Shown: piece after piece, positions 16,669 through 25,038 of the stretch
How the letters are laid out: each line of letters begins with the position of its first letter
Numbering within the stretch: position 1 is the first letter of the stretch
NCBI RefSeq assembly: GCF_018070565.1
Contig: NZ_JAGPXL010000047.1
Location: 1-49,153 of the forward strand
Reading direction: 5' to 3'
Source of the DNA: Streptomyces sp. B93
GTDB taxonomy: Bacteria; Actinomycetota; Actinomycetes; Streptomycetales; Streptomycetaceae
DNA: 49,153 nt
Notes under the pieces: model-generated
What the model was told of the DNA's origin: nothing
The model's input: the letters and a program-made list of their open reading frames with translations, nothing else
The model's database searches: none
Made by a program: the position numbers and the translations under genes

Positions 16669-17590
16669 GACGGAGGCACCCAACCCGACCGCGAGCACCG
16701 CCGTGGCCGCACCGCCCCCCGGCATCCGCTTCGCCGGTATCGGAGACGAGGCCGCTCCCGCCCTGGCCGACCAGATCCGGGCCCACCAACTGCTGGGCTG
16801 GTCCGCCATCGAGCTGCGGGGCATCGACGGCGTCGCCCTCGCCGACCTCGACGACGCGGCGTTCGACTCGGCCCGCACGGAACTGCACGACGCGGGCCTC
16901 GACGTCGTCTGCGTGGACTCCCGCATCGCCAACTGGGCCCGCCCCGTCACCGGTGACTTCCGGCTGGACCGCGACGAACTGGAGCGCCTGATCCCGCGGT
17001 GCGCCGCCCTGGGCACCCGCTACATCCGCGTCATGTCCTACCCCGACGACCCCGACGGCCGCCTCGAAGAACCCGAGTGGGGACGACGCGCCACCGCCCG
17101 GCTGAAGGCCCTCGCCGGGCAGGCGCAGGACGCCGGGCTCGTCCTGCTGCACGAGAACTGTGCGGGCTGGGCCGGATCCCACGCCGACCGGGCCCTGCGC
17201 CTGCTGGAGGACGTCGACAGCCCGGCGCTGCGCCTGCTCTTCGACACGGGCAACGGCATCGCGTACGGCTACGAGGGCTACGACATGCTCACCGCGCTGG
17301 TGGACCGGGTGGAGCACGTCCAGATCAAGGACGCCCGGGCCGAGGCGGGCGAGGTGCGCTACACCCTTCCCGGCGAGGGCGGCTGCCGGGTCCACGACTG
17401 TCTGCGGCTCCTGCTCGACCACGGGTACACCGGCACCTGGACCATCGAACCCCACCGGTCGGTACGCCCTCACGAGGGCCGCACCGACCCCGGCCGGGAC
17501 GGAGTGGCCGAGTTCGTCCGTTACGGACGCGCCCTGGAACGGCTGGCCGCGGACCTGCCGCACGCCGGGAAGACGGGGGACACGCGATGA
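16658..17590 (+). CDS. Sugar phosphate isomerase/epimerase-like TIM barrel (xylose isomerase-like)
   Basis: This 310-residue AP-endonuclease-2/xylose-isomerase-like barrel of the IolE/IolI/hydroxypyruvate-isomerase kind has the metal-binding set of the fold: Glu in LLHENCAG (about 166), Asp in FDTGN (about 194), His/Lys in HVQIKDA (about 220) and Glu in TIEPH (about 263). These enzymes isomerise or epimerise keto-sugars or inososes, or dehydrate them. The ATG at 16658 has GGAGGG 10 nt upstream and lies inside the previous gene (11-nt overlap). With the Gfo/Idh and aminotransferase genes it suggests rearrangement of a sugar or cyclitol skeleton. Confidence 0.78.
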   Translation: MRAETEAPNPTASTAVAAPPPGIRFAGIGDEAAPALADQIRAHQLLGWSAIELRGIDGVALADLDDAAFDSARTELHDAGLDVVCVDSRIANWARPVTGDFRLDRDELERLIPRCAALGTRYIRVMSYPDDPDGRLEEPEWGRRATARLKALAGQAQDAGLVLLHENCAGWAGSHADRALRLLEDVDSPALRLLFDTGNGIAYGYEGYDMLTALVDRVEHVQIKDARAEAGEVRYTLPGEGGCRVHDCLRLLLDHGYTGTWTIEPHRSVRPHEGRTDPGRDGVAEFVRYGRALERLAADLPHAGKTGDTR

Positions 17591-18888
17591 TCCGAGCCCG
17601 GCTGACCCAGGACGACCGCGACCTGCTGCTGGCGCTGCTCGACCTGCCCACGGCCGGGCCGCTGGAGGACGACGGCGCACCCCGGCTCTGGGAGGCCCAG
17701 CGCACCTACGCCGCGGCGGCACGCGAGATCGGGTTCGACGTCGTCCACCACGCCGCCGCCGAACCCGTCGACCTGGTGGGCGCCCCCGTGCCGCTCGCCG
17801 TACGCCGCGCCGTCGAGAACGACCCGGACTTCCTCGCCGTACAGCCCTCTTTGGTCCTGGCGCTCGGCCCCGAGCTGCCGCAGGCCGACACCGTGATGTT
17901 CAACGTGCACCTCGACACCGTCGCCGGAAGCGAACCGGTCGACTTCGACGGGCGGCGCTTCACCGGCCGGGGCGCCATCGACGCCAAGGGCCCGGCGGTG
18001 GCGCTCCTGGCGGGCGTGCGCGGCGCGCTGCACTCCGCACCCGGCCTCGCCTCCGGCACCCGGGTGCTCATCCAGGCGGTGTCCGGTGAGGAGGGCGGAG
18101 CCATGGGCGTCTTCGGGACCCGCCCGCTGGTCCGCCGCGGCTGGTACGGCAGGCTCAACCTGTTCTGCGAGCCCACCGGCATGCGGCTGCTGCCCCGTTC
18201 CACCGCGTCGATGACCGCCTGTGTACGCGTCGACGGCGACGACGCCATCGACGACCGTCCCGCCGCCGGACACAACGCCACCGTCCTGCTCGGCCACCTC
18301 GCCCAGTGGCTCGCCACCCGGCTGCCCGGGCACACGGACGGCGGACAGGTCTGCGTCGCGGGCCTGCACACCGGCCACCTCCACAACCGGGTCTACGGCA
18401 CCGGCCGGTTGCTGCTCAACTGCTCCTACGCGGACACCGCTTCCGGCGATGCGCTGGCCACCCGGCTGGAGGCGGAGGTCGCCGCCGCCGTGGGGGAGTT
18501 CCGCGAGGCGTACGGCACCCACCGGGACCTGGCCAGGACCGCCGCCGACGCCGCCGCGATCACCCGCGTCGAATGGCACAAGCGCGGCCTGCCCGCGCTC
18601 CCGCCCTCGGACGACCGGTGGGCGACACACCTGCTGGAACGACAGGGCGGCCTGGCCCGCTGGCCGGACGACGAGCCCGCGTTCACCTGCGACGCGCTGT
18701 GGATGGCCGGGCTGCCCGGCGCCCACACGGCCGTCCTCGGCCCCGGCGACCTCGACCGCAACCACGCCCACGCGGCGGGGGAGTACGCCGACCTGACCGA
18801 TCTCGAAGCCTTCGCCGAGGCGGTGAGCGGCATCCTCGTCCGCTTCGCCGCCCGGCACCACGCCGCCACGGGAGGAACACACCAGTGA
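17587..18888 (+). CDS. M20-family metallopeptidase/amidohydrolase
   Basis: This 433-residue dizinc hydrolase of the M20 (ArgE/DapE) clan has metal and catalytic residues in FNVHLDTVAG (His108, Asp110), RGAIDAKGP (bridging Asp132) and SGEEGG (catalytic Glu168, metal-binding Glu169). The closing histidine is probably in the C-terminal HAHAAGE. Members cleave N-acyl or peptide amides, often removing acetyl groups. In a locus with a UDP-GlcNAc-type dehydrogenase, N-deacetylation of an acetamido sugar or release of an N-acyl protecting group is an attractive role (inference). It overlaps the isomerase gene by 4 nt. Confidence 0.82.
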   Translation: MIRARLTQDDRDLLLALLDLPTAGPLEDDGAPRLWEAQRTYAAAAREIGFDVVHHAAAEPVDLVGAPVPLAVRRAVENDPDFLAVQPSLVLALGPELPQADTVMFNVHLDTVAGSEPVDFDGRRFTGRGAIDAKGPAVALLAGVRGALHSAPGLASGTRVLIQAVSGEEGGAMGVFGTRPLVRRGWYGRLNLFCEPTGMRLLPRSTASMTACVRVDGDDAIDDRPAAGHNATVLLGHLAQWLATRLPGHTDGGQVCVAGLHTGHLHNRVYGTGRLLLNCSYADTASGDALATRLEAEVAAAVGEFREAYGTHRDLARTAADAAAITRVEWHKRGLPALPPSDDRWATHLLERQGGLARWPDDEPAFTCDALWMAGLPGAHTAVLGPGDLDRNHAHAAGEYADLTDLEAFAEAVSGILVRFAARHHAATGGTHQ

Positions 18889-20126
18889 ACCAGCCCAGCA
18901 AGGCCCCGCGGTCCGACAGCATGACTGCCGCCCACGCCGAGGATGTGACCGTCGCCCACGCCGAGGGCGTGACCGTCGCCCACGACGCCCTCGTGGCCTT
19001 CACCGCCGACGTCTTCGCCGACCGTGGCGTGCCCGCGCCCCGTGCCCGTACCGCGGCCGAGGCACTGGTCCACGGCGACCTCACCGGACTGACCTCGCAC
19101 GGACTCGCCAACCTCACCCGGCTCTACCTGCCCGCCCTCGACGAGGGCCGCATCGACGCGGGCGCCGAACCGGAGAAGATCACCGACACCGGCGCCGCCG
19201 TCCTCCTCGACGGACGCCGCTCACTGGGCCTGTGGGCGGCGACCGAGGCCCTGGAACTGGCCGCGGACCGCGCCCAGCAGACCGGCGTCGCCCTGGTGAC
19301 GATGCGCGACGCCACGCACTTCGGCTGCGCGGGCTACCACACCGCCCGTATCGCCCGACGCGGCATGGTCGCCCTGCTCGCCTCCAACTGCGGCCGCCAG
19401 CGCATCGCCCGCCCGCCGGGCGGCCGGGCCGCCCTGCTCGGCACCAACCCGTTCAGCGTGGCCGCGCCCGCGGGCGAACACCCTCCCTACGTCCTCGACA
19501 TGAGTACCACGGTCGTACCGACCGGCAAGGTCCGCGCCGCGGCCCGCGCCGGGCAGCCGATCCCCGAGGGCTGGCTGGAGGACGCCCAGGGACGGCCCGT
19601 CACCGACCCGGAAGCCCTGGACACCGGCCACGGCTTCCTGCGCTGGCTCGGCGGCGACCCGGCCACCGGTGCCTTCAAGGGCTACGGACTCGGTCTGATG
19701 GTGGAGGTGCTGGCCGCCCTCGTCCCCGGGGCCGGGCTGGGACCCGACCGGGAGGCCCTGTCCGGCGACGGACGGCCCACCGGCCGCGACGACGACATCG
19801 GCCTCACCGCCCTCGTCCTCGCACCCGGAGCACTGCGCCCCGGACCGGACTTCCTGGGCGAGGCGGACGGCATGTTCAGCGCGCTCCTCGACTGCCCGCC
19901 CCTCGACCCCCGGCGGCCGGTGAGCTACCCGGGCCGCCCCGAGGCGCTGACCGCCGGCCACCACCGCGAACACGGCGTCCCCCTGTACGCCGAGCAGTAC
20001 GCCGAGCTGACGGCCCTGGCCGCCGAGCGAGGACTCACCGCCCCGCCGCCGTCGCCCCCCGTCCCCGCCACTGCCCCGGCCCCCGCCACCGCCCCGGCCC
20101 CCGCCTCCGGAAAGGACACCCGGTGA
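18885..20126 (+). CDS. Ldh-family (malate/L-lactate/diketogulonate dehydrogenase type) NAD(P) oxidoreductase
   Basis: This 413-residue protein belongs to the non-Rossmann Ldh_2 family (YiaK, ureidoglycolate and sulfolactate dehydrogenases). Seen motifs are LTSHGLANLTRLYLP with the catalytic His, ATHFGCAGYHT, GTNPFSVAAP, DMSTTVVPTGKV and FKGYGLGLMVEVL. These enzymes reduce 2-keto acids or imines, including keto-uronates and cyclic imines. The GTG start at 18885 overlaps the previous stop and has GGAGGAA upstream; ATG at 18921 is an alternative. The leader has a short HAEDVTVA/HAEGVTVA repeat and the tail is a Pro/Ala linker-like stretch, both unusual for the family. Confidence 0.82.
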   Translation: MNQPSKAPRSDSMTAAHAEDVTVAHAEGVTVAHDALVAFTADVFADRGVPAPRARTAAEALVHGDLTGLTSHGLANLTRLYLPALDEGRIDAGAEPEKITDTGAAVLLDGRRSLGLWAATEALELAADRAQQTGVALVTMRDATHFGCAGYHTARIARRGMVALLASNCGRQRIARPPGGRAALLGTNPFSVAAPAGEHPPYVLDMSTTVVPTGKVRAAARAGQPIPEGWLEDAQGRPVTDPEALDTGHGFLRWLGGDPATGAFKGYGLGLMVEVLAALVPGAGLGPDREALSGDGRPTGRDDDIGLTALVLAPGALRPGPDFLGEADGMFSALLDCPPLDPRRPVSYPGRPEALTAGHHREHGVPLYAEQYAELTALAAERGLTAPPPSPPVPATAPAPATAPAPASGKDTR

Positions 20127-21046
20127 CGCACCCCACCCGCGTCGGCCTCATCGGACTCGGCGTCATCTCCAAGTTCTACGTCGCCGCCTTCGACCGACTG
20201 CCCGACGTCGACCTGGCCGCCGTATGCGATCTGCGGCCGGAGGCGCTGGAGCCGTTCCACGACGTGGCGAGGTGCCACACGCGCCACACCGACCTGCTCG
20301 CCGACGCGACCAACCTGGACGCGGTGGTCGTCAACGTCCCCAACGACGCCCACGCCAAGGTGTGCGGCGACGCCATCGCCGCCGGACTCGGCGTGTGCGT
20401 GGAGAAGCCGCTCGCCACCCGGATCGAGGACGGCCGTGCTCTCGTCGCGGCCGCACGGAAGCGGAACGTCACCCTCTTCACCTCCTTCCACCGCCGCTAC
20501 AACTCCGCCGTCCTGCGCCTGCTGGACGACGTGACGGCCGCCGAGGCCCCCGTACGGTCCCTGACCGTCCGCTACCTCGAACGCATCGAGGACCACGCCG
20601 GGGACGACCGCTGGTACCTGGACGCCGACCGCTGCGGCGGCGGCTGCGTCGCCGACAACGGCCCCAACGCCTTCGACCTCGTCCGCCTGTTCCTCGGCGC
20701 GACCGAACTGGCCGACGCCAAGGTGGTACGCGACGCCCACGGCACGGACCGCCAGGCCGACATCACGCTGCGCTCCCCGCACGGCGTACCCGCCCGCGTC
20801 GAACTCGACTGGTCCTACGACGGCGAGGTCAAGGACGTCACCGTCGAACTGGCCGACGGCACCACGCTGTCCGCCGACATGCTCGCCGGACACACCGAGT
20901 TCAAGGGCTCCCTCTGGCACGAGTACGCCGGCGTGCTGGCCGACTTCGACCAGCGCCTGCGCTCCGGCCAGGACACCGCAGACGACGGACTCGCCGCCCT
21001 GGACCTCGTAGACGCCGTCTACCGCGCCGAAGGAGCCGCACGGTGA
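20123..21046 (+). CDS. Gfo/Idh/MocA-family oxidoreductase (second copy)
   Basis: This 307-residue NAD(P)-dependent sugar or cyclitol dehydrogenase has the N-terminal dinucleotide fold VGLIGLGVISKFYVAAF, VVVNVPNDAHAKV and catalytic VEKPLATR (about 93-100). The C-terminal domain has the FHRRYNSAV and NGPNAFDLVRLFLG segments with a substrate-binding Asn/Asp-x-x-x pattern in place of the usual H-x-x-D region. It is clearly diverged from the first copy in this operon, so the two probably act at different steps, for example oxidation before and reduction after isomerisation or amination. It has a GTG start within a GTGA overlap. Confidence 0.8.
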   Translation: MTHPTRVGLIGLGVISKFYVAAFDRLPDVDLAAVCDLRPEALEPFHDVARCHTRHTDLLADATNLDAVVVNVPNDAHAKVCGDAIAAGLGVCVEKPLATRIEDGRALVAAARKRNVTLFTSFHRRYNSAVLRLLDDVTAAEAPVRSLTVRYLERIEDHAGDDRWYLDADRCGGGCVADNGPNAFDLVRLFLGATELADAKVVRDAHGTDRQADITLRSPHGVPARVELDWSYDGEVKDVTVELADGTTLSADMLAGHTEFKGSLWHEYAGVLADFDQRLRSGQDTADDGLAALDLVDAVYRAEGAAR

Positions 21047-21480
21047 ACCCCCGCGAGGACGGCGCCAAACGCGCCGTGAGCGCCACCGTCGTCAAGGTGC
21101 TCACCCACCGCCGCCACGACCGCGGCATGACGCTGGAGCAGTTCACCAGCCGCTGCGTGCGGCGCGGCGAGGTCCATGAACTCGTCACCACCGACCAGGC
21201 CGAGAGCCCTCCGGGCGCCCGCATCGACCGGGTCGGCTTCCTCGGCTTCGCCGAGATCCAGGACGCCGGGGTCCTCGACCGGGGCGACGAGGTGTGGGCC
21301 GACGGCCGCCTCGTCGGCACCGTGCTCGGCTTCGACTCCTGCCACTTCCCCAACCACTACAACGTACTGATCGCCGTCGACGCCCTGGTGACGGGACCGG
21401 AGCTGAACCTGCGGCCGGAGACCTCGGTGTCCTTCCGGCAGGTCCCGGCACCCGTGGCGGCGGCCACGCCCGGGGGGTGA
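21043..21480 (+). CDS. Conserved hypothetical protein (resembles DUF6917)
   Basis: This 145-residue protein has no signal peptide or membrane helix. Its middle has a regular beta-rich pattern: VKVLTHRRHDRGMTLEQFTS, HELVTTDQAE, GARIDRVGFLGFAEIQDAGV, and LGFDSCHFPNHYNVLI, with a striking Cys-His-Phe-Pro-Asn-His cluster that could bind a metal or act in catalysis. From memory it resembles the small DUF6917 family seen beside biosynthetic genes; I am not certain. It starts at GTG within a GTGA overlap, so it is translated together with the Gfo/Idh gene. Its conserved histidines and operon place suggest a pathway enzyme of unknown reaction. Confidence 0.6.
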   Translation: MNPREDGAKRAVSATVVKVLTHRRHDRGMTLEQFTSRCVRRGEVHELVTTDQAESPPGARIDRVGFLGFAEIQDAGVLDRGDEVWADGRLVGTVLGFDSCHFPNHYNVLIAVDALVTGPELNLRPETSVSFRQVPAPVAAATPGG

Positions 21481-21536
21481 CGGACCGCGCCCCGCGAACT
21501 CCCGCACCGAGCACCGACCACCACCAGAAGGACACC

Positions 21537-22487
21537 ATGCGCATGCGAACCGTCGACTTCCACGTGACCCCACCACAGACCCCCGGCACCAGCTGGCGGC
21601 TGAGCGCACAGCTGCACCTGCCCGCGGGCGCCCCGCCCGACACCGTGCAACTGCTGCTGCCGGGCCTCACCTACGACCGCCGCTACTGGAGCGCCCCCGG
21701 CGCCCTCGACTACACCCGGCACGCCGTCGGCGAGGGCTACGCGGTCCTCGCCCTCGACCGCCCCGGCACCGGCGCCAGCGAGCATCCGCCCGCAGAGCAG
21801 GTCACCGTGGACAGCAACGTCGAGGCCGTGCACCAGGTGATCGACGTTCTGCGCCGGGGCGCCCCCGGCATCCCCGCCTTCCGGCACGTGGTAGCGGTCG
21901 GGCACTCCCTCGGCTCCGGTATCGCCCTCATCGAGGCGGCCCGCCACCAGGACCTGGACGCGCTCGTCGTCACCGGCCTGCTGCACGCCTTCGGCCCGCT
22001 GTACGCGGAGGCGCTCCCGGCGCTGTACCCCGCCGCACAGGACGAACTGCTCGCCCCGACGGCCCCACCGGAGAATTACCTGACCACCCTCCCCGGCCGC
22101 CGCGCCGCCCTCTACGAACACCCGCCCGGGATGGACCCCGAGCTGTCCGAGTACCACGAACACACCAAGTCCACCGTGACCGCGGGCGAGGGAATGACCC
22201 TGGAGTCCATCTACGACCCCGCCGTGGCGGCCGGGGTACGGGTGCCCGTCCTGCTGGTCATGGGCCGGTGCGACCGCCTCTTCGGCGGCGGGGACGTCAC
22301 CATCGACGACGCGGCCTCCGTCCTCCAGTACGAGCGCAAGTTCTACACCGGCACCACCGACCTGGACGCCTTCGTCGTCCCCGAGGCGGCCCACTCCCTC
22401 AACGTCCACCGCACCGCGCCGAGCTGGTACACCGCGGCACACCAGTGGCTCGGCGGCCGGGTGCCCGCCCGCACACCCCGCCCATGA
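21537..22487 (+). CDS. Alpha/beta-hydrolase fold protein
   Basis: This 316-residue hydrolase has oxyanion-side LLLPGLTYDRRYW, nucleophile elbow VGHSLGSG (Ser124), a probable acid in VLLVMGRCDRLFGGGD and catalytic His in VVPEAAHSLNVH. The cap region (about 140-220) is Pro/Tyr-rich. Its reaction may be esterase, amidase, lactonase or epoxide hydrolase; the next gene is a flavin epoxidase, which makes a downstream ring-opening or hydrolysis role reasonable. The ATG at 21537 has AAGGA about 6 nt upstream. The 56-nt gap before it is the largest within the operon. Confidence 0.8.
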   Translation: MRMRTVDFHVTPPQTPGTSWRLSAQLHLPAGAPPDTVQLLLPGLTYDRRYWSAPGALDYTRHAVGEGYAVLALDRPGTGASEHPPAEQVTVDSNVEAVHQVIDVLRRGAPGIPAFRHVVAVGHSLGSGIALIEAARHQDLDALVVTGLLHAFGPLYAEALPALYPAAQDELLAPTAPPENYLTTLPGRRAALYEHPPGMDPELSEYHEHTKSTVTAGEGMTLESIYDPAVAAGVRVPVLLVMGRCDRLFGGGDVTIDDAASVLQYERKFYTGTTDLDAFVVPEAAHSLNVHRTAPSWYTAAHQWLGGRVPARTPRP

Positions 22488-22510
22488 GCGCCGGAAGGGA
22501 GGGGCATCAC

Positions 22511-23971
22511 ATGGCCGACCGCAACACCGGTCTCCCGCACCGCGGCAGCCACGCCGTCGTCCTCGGCGGCAGCCTCGCCGGAATGTGCGCGGCGGCGGCG
22601 CTGGCGGCGCACGTGGACCGGGTCACCCTGGTCGAGCGGGACCGGTACCCCGAGGAGCCACGCTGGCGCCGAGGCGTCCCCCAGGCCCGCCACACCCACA
22701 ACCTCCTGGGCGCCGGACAGCAGGCCCTGGAGCGCCTCTTCCCGGGCCTGCTGGGGGAGTTGCGGGACCTGGGCATGGTGCCGGTACGGATGCCGCGGGA
22801 CATGCTGCTGCTCATGGCGGGCGGCTGGGTGGACCGCTTCGACAGCCACCACGTCGTCCTCTCCGGCACGCGCGACCTGCTCGACTGGGCCGTGCGACGA
22901 CGGCTTCGCCAACTCCCCAACCTCGAGATCCGCGAGGAGACCGAGGCGGCCGGACTCGTCGCGGGCTGGGGCGACTCGGTGCGCGGCGTCCTGCTGCGCG
23001 AACGGGACAGCTCGGCCCGCACCGGGTGGGGCGCGCCGTACGAGCAGCGGACGGACCTCGTCGTCGACACGACCGGCCGCGGCTCCCGGGCCCCCGCCTG
23101 GCTGCGGGACCTCGGCTACGACACCCCCGAGGAGACCACGGTCGACGCGGGCTGCGCCTACGCCACCTGCGTCTTCGAACCGCCCCCCGGCCACACCGCC
23201 GACTGGAAGTGCGTCCTGCTCCAGTCGACCCCGGACGAACCCGGCTCGGGCATCCTCAACCCCATCGAGAACAACCGCTGGATGGTCTCCGTGGCGGGCC
23301 TCGGCGGTGAGCGCCCGGCACTGGACCACCAGGGCTTCCTCGACTTCGCCAAACGCCTGCGCAGCACCGTCCTGTACGACGCCGTCCGCGACGCCAAGCC
23401 GCTCGGCGAGGTGTACGGATCGGGCCGTACCGAGAACCGCTGGCGCCACTACGAGCGACTGAAGCGCTGGCCGGACCGCTTCCTCGTGCTGGGCGACGCG
23501 GTCGGCGCCTTCAACCCGGCCTACGGGCAGGGCATCTCCGTCGCCGCGATGAGCGCGCTCACTCTGGAAGAGGCGCTGGAGGACGCCGGAGCACGCCGCT
23601 CCGGCCGGATCCCGACCGGATTCGCGGGCCCCCTGCGCCAGCGCATCGCCCGGCACGTGCAGGCCGCGTGGATGCTGTCGGGCAACGCCGACCTGGCGTA
23701 CCCGGGCGCCACCGACGGCCCCCTGCCACTCGCCGCACGTCTCGGCAAGCGCTACACCGACCGACTGCTGCGGGTGGCGACCACCGACCAGTTGGTGGCC
23801 ACGACCCTCTTCGACATGACCCACCTACTGGCCCCGCCGCAGGTCGTGTTCCGCCCGAGGGTCCTGGCCTCGGTCCTGCGCGGCCCGCGCCCAGGCTCCT
23901 CCCACTCCTCCCACTCCACCCCACCACCCGGTCCACCCGGACCGGCCGACCTCACCGGGGGACGCACATGA
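22511..23971 (+). CDS. FAD-dependent monooxygenase/epoxidase of the MonCI/squalene-epoxidase-like group
   Basis: This 486-residue flavoprotein has an N-terminal FAD loop written VVLGGSLAGMCAAAAL, followed by VERDRYP, RRGVPQARHTHNLLGAGQQAL, VVDTTGRGSRAPAW and the ribityl-binding LVLGDAVGAFNPAYGQGISVA (about 325-345). The GGSLAG variant and the GVPQxRHxHxLL segment are typical of the MonCI-type group, which epoxidises prenyl or polyketide olefins, from remembered family features. Epoxidation of a polyprenyl chain would prime cyclisation or hydroxylation. ATG 22511 is preferred (GGAGGG about 8 nt upstream); ATG 22484, overlapping the hydrolase stop, would add nine residues. Confidence 0.82.
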   Translation: MADRNTGLPHRGSHAVVLGGSLAGMCAAAALAAHVDRVTLVERDRYPEEPRWRRGVPQARHTHNLLGAGQQALERLFPGLLGELRDLGMVPVRMPRDMLLLMAGGWVDRFDSHHVVLSGTRDLLDWAVRRRLRQLPNLEIREETEAAGLVAGWGDSVRGVLLRERDSSARTGWGAPYEQRTDLVVDTTGRGSRAPAWLRDLGYDTPEETTVDAGCAYATCVFEPPPGHTADWKCVLLQSTPDEPGSGILNPIENNRWMVSVAGLGGERPALDHQGFLDFAKRLRSTVLYDAVRDAKPLGEVYGSGRTENRWRHYERLKRWPDRFLVLGDAVGAFNPAYGQGISVAAMSALTLEEALEDAGARRSGRIPTGFAGPLRQRIARHVQAAWMLSGNADLAYPGATDGPLPLAARLGKRYTDRLLRVATTDQLVATTLFDMTHLLAPPQVVFRPRVLASVLRGPRPGSSHSSHSTPPPGPPGPADLTGGRT

Positions 23972-24624
23972 CCACGACGGAGTCCCACCGCATGGTCGAG
24001 GTCTACCGCAAACGCGCCAAGCGGTACGACCTCACCTCGAACCGTCTCTACCTCATCGGCCAACGCACCATGGCCTACAAACACCTGGCCCTCGAACAGC
24101 TCGCGCTGCGCCCCGGCGACACCGTCGTCGACGCGGGCTGCGGCACCGGCCACAACCTCCCGCTCCTCGCCGAGGCGGTCGGCCCGACCGGCAAGGTCAT
24201 CGGCGTCGACCTCACCGACGCGATGCTGGAACAGGCCGAGGACCGCGTCCGCCGGGCGGGCCTGTCCCAGGTCTCCCTGGTCCAGGCCGACCTGACGGCG
24301 TACGAGTACCCGGAGAACGTGCGCGGCATCATCGCCTGCTTCTCCCTGACCCTCATCAGCGAATACGCCAAGATCATCGAACGCGGCTACGAGGCGCTCG
24401 CCCCCGGCGGCCGGTGGGTCGTCCTCGACTACCGGCTGCCCCGCTGGTGGCCGGACCGGCTGATCCCCGCCCTGGGCCCGATGATCGCCCCCTTCGGCGG
24501 CGACACCAGCATGGTCAACCGCCACCCCTGGGAGCCGATCGAACGGGGCGCCGCCCGCCACCGCATGCTGACCCGCTACGGCGGCTGGGTCTACGTCTCG
24601 GTCGGAGAGGCCCCGGGCGCGTGA
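23968..24624 (+). CDS. UbiE-like SAM-dependent class I methyltransferase
   Basis: This 218-residue methyltransferase has motif I VVDAGCGTGHNLPLLAE (53-69), VIGVDLTDAMLEQA for ribose binding, VQADLTAYEYP and LAPGGRWVVLDYRLP. The N-terminal YRKRAKRYDLTS and general layout resemble UbiE/Coq5 and small secondary-metabolite methyltransferases. It is shorter than and unrelated in detail to the methyltransferase of the minus operon, so two distinct methylations are likely. It overlaps the epoxidase gene by 4 nt and is the last gene before a strong hairpin, closing the plus operon. Confidence 0.82.
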   Translation: MTTTESHRMVEVYRKRAKRYDLTSNRLYLIGQRTMAYKHLALEQLALRPGDTVVDAGCGTGHNLPLLAEAVGPTGKVIGVDLTDAMLEQAEDRVRRAGLSQVSLVQADLTAYEYPENVRGIIACFSLTLISEYAKIIERGYEALAPGGRWVVLDYRLPRWWPDRLIPALGPMIAPFGGDTSMVNRHPWEPIERGAARHRMLTRYGGWVYVSVGEAPGA

Positions 24625-24663
24625 CGGCCGTCGACGCCTTATCCCGCTCTCCATGAGCACCGA

Positions 24664-24699
24664 ACCGCCCCGCACCCAGGCCCACTGGTGCGGGGCGGT
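24664..24699 (+). terminator. Hairpin terminator of the plus-strand biosynthetic operon
   Basis: Perfect 13-bp arms ACCGCCCCGCACC (24664-24676) and the complement (24687-24699) with a 10-nt loop lie 40 nt after the last stop codon, followed by a short T-containing run. Confidence 0.75.
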
Positions 24700-24966
24700 G
24701 TCTTCCGGCAGTGTCCTGTTTTGATGGGGCATGAGGGTGACTGAACGGCGGGGCGGGTCGGTTATTGGATGGGTGGGGCGGCCGGTTTTCACGTGAGCGC
24801 CCGTTTGTCGGGGGTGGCTGGCCGGGGGTACGAGGTGGGGTCGGTGGATGGTTGCGAGGGCGATGAGTTGAGGGTTTTGGCTGGTGGGCGGTAGTGTCGA
24901 GGTGAGGTGAAGGTCATTGCCGAGTCGGAGGTCGGGCGGGTTGAAAACAGCGCGGGTGGTTTGCTG

Positions 24967-24995
24967 TTGACAAACCGTGCGGACTGTTTTGTACT
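24967..24995 (+). promoter_or_regulatory. Promoter of the SARP gene
   Basis: TTGACA (24967-24972), a 17-nt spacer and TGTACT (24990-24995) form a near-consensus promoter ~44 nt before the GTG start. The remaining 24700-24966 stretch is GT-rich on the plus strand, less GC-rich than its surroundings, and shows no gene. Confidence 0.62.
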
Positions 24996-25038
24996 CGTGG
25001 GGTGCCGGTTGCCAGCACTCGTCTAGGGGGAAAACGGC

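Noticed and set aside
14385..16991. An 868-codon open frame on the + strand
   Set aside because: Arg/Pro-rich shadow of the polyprenyl synthase and Gfo/Idh genes; no domain, and the overlapped genes have clear motifs and coupled starts.
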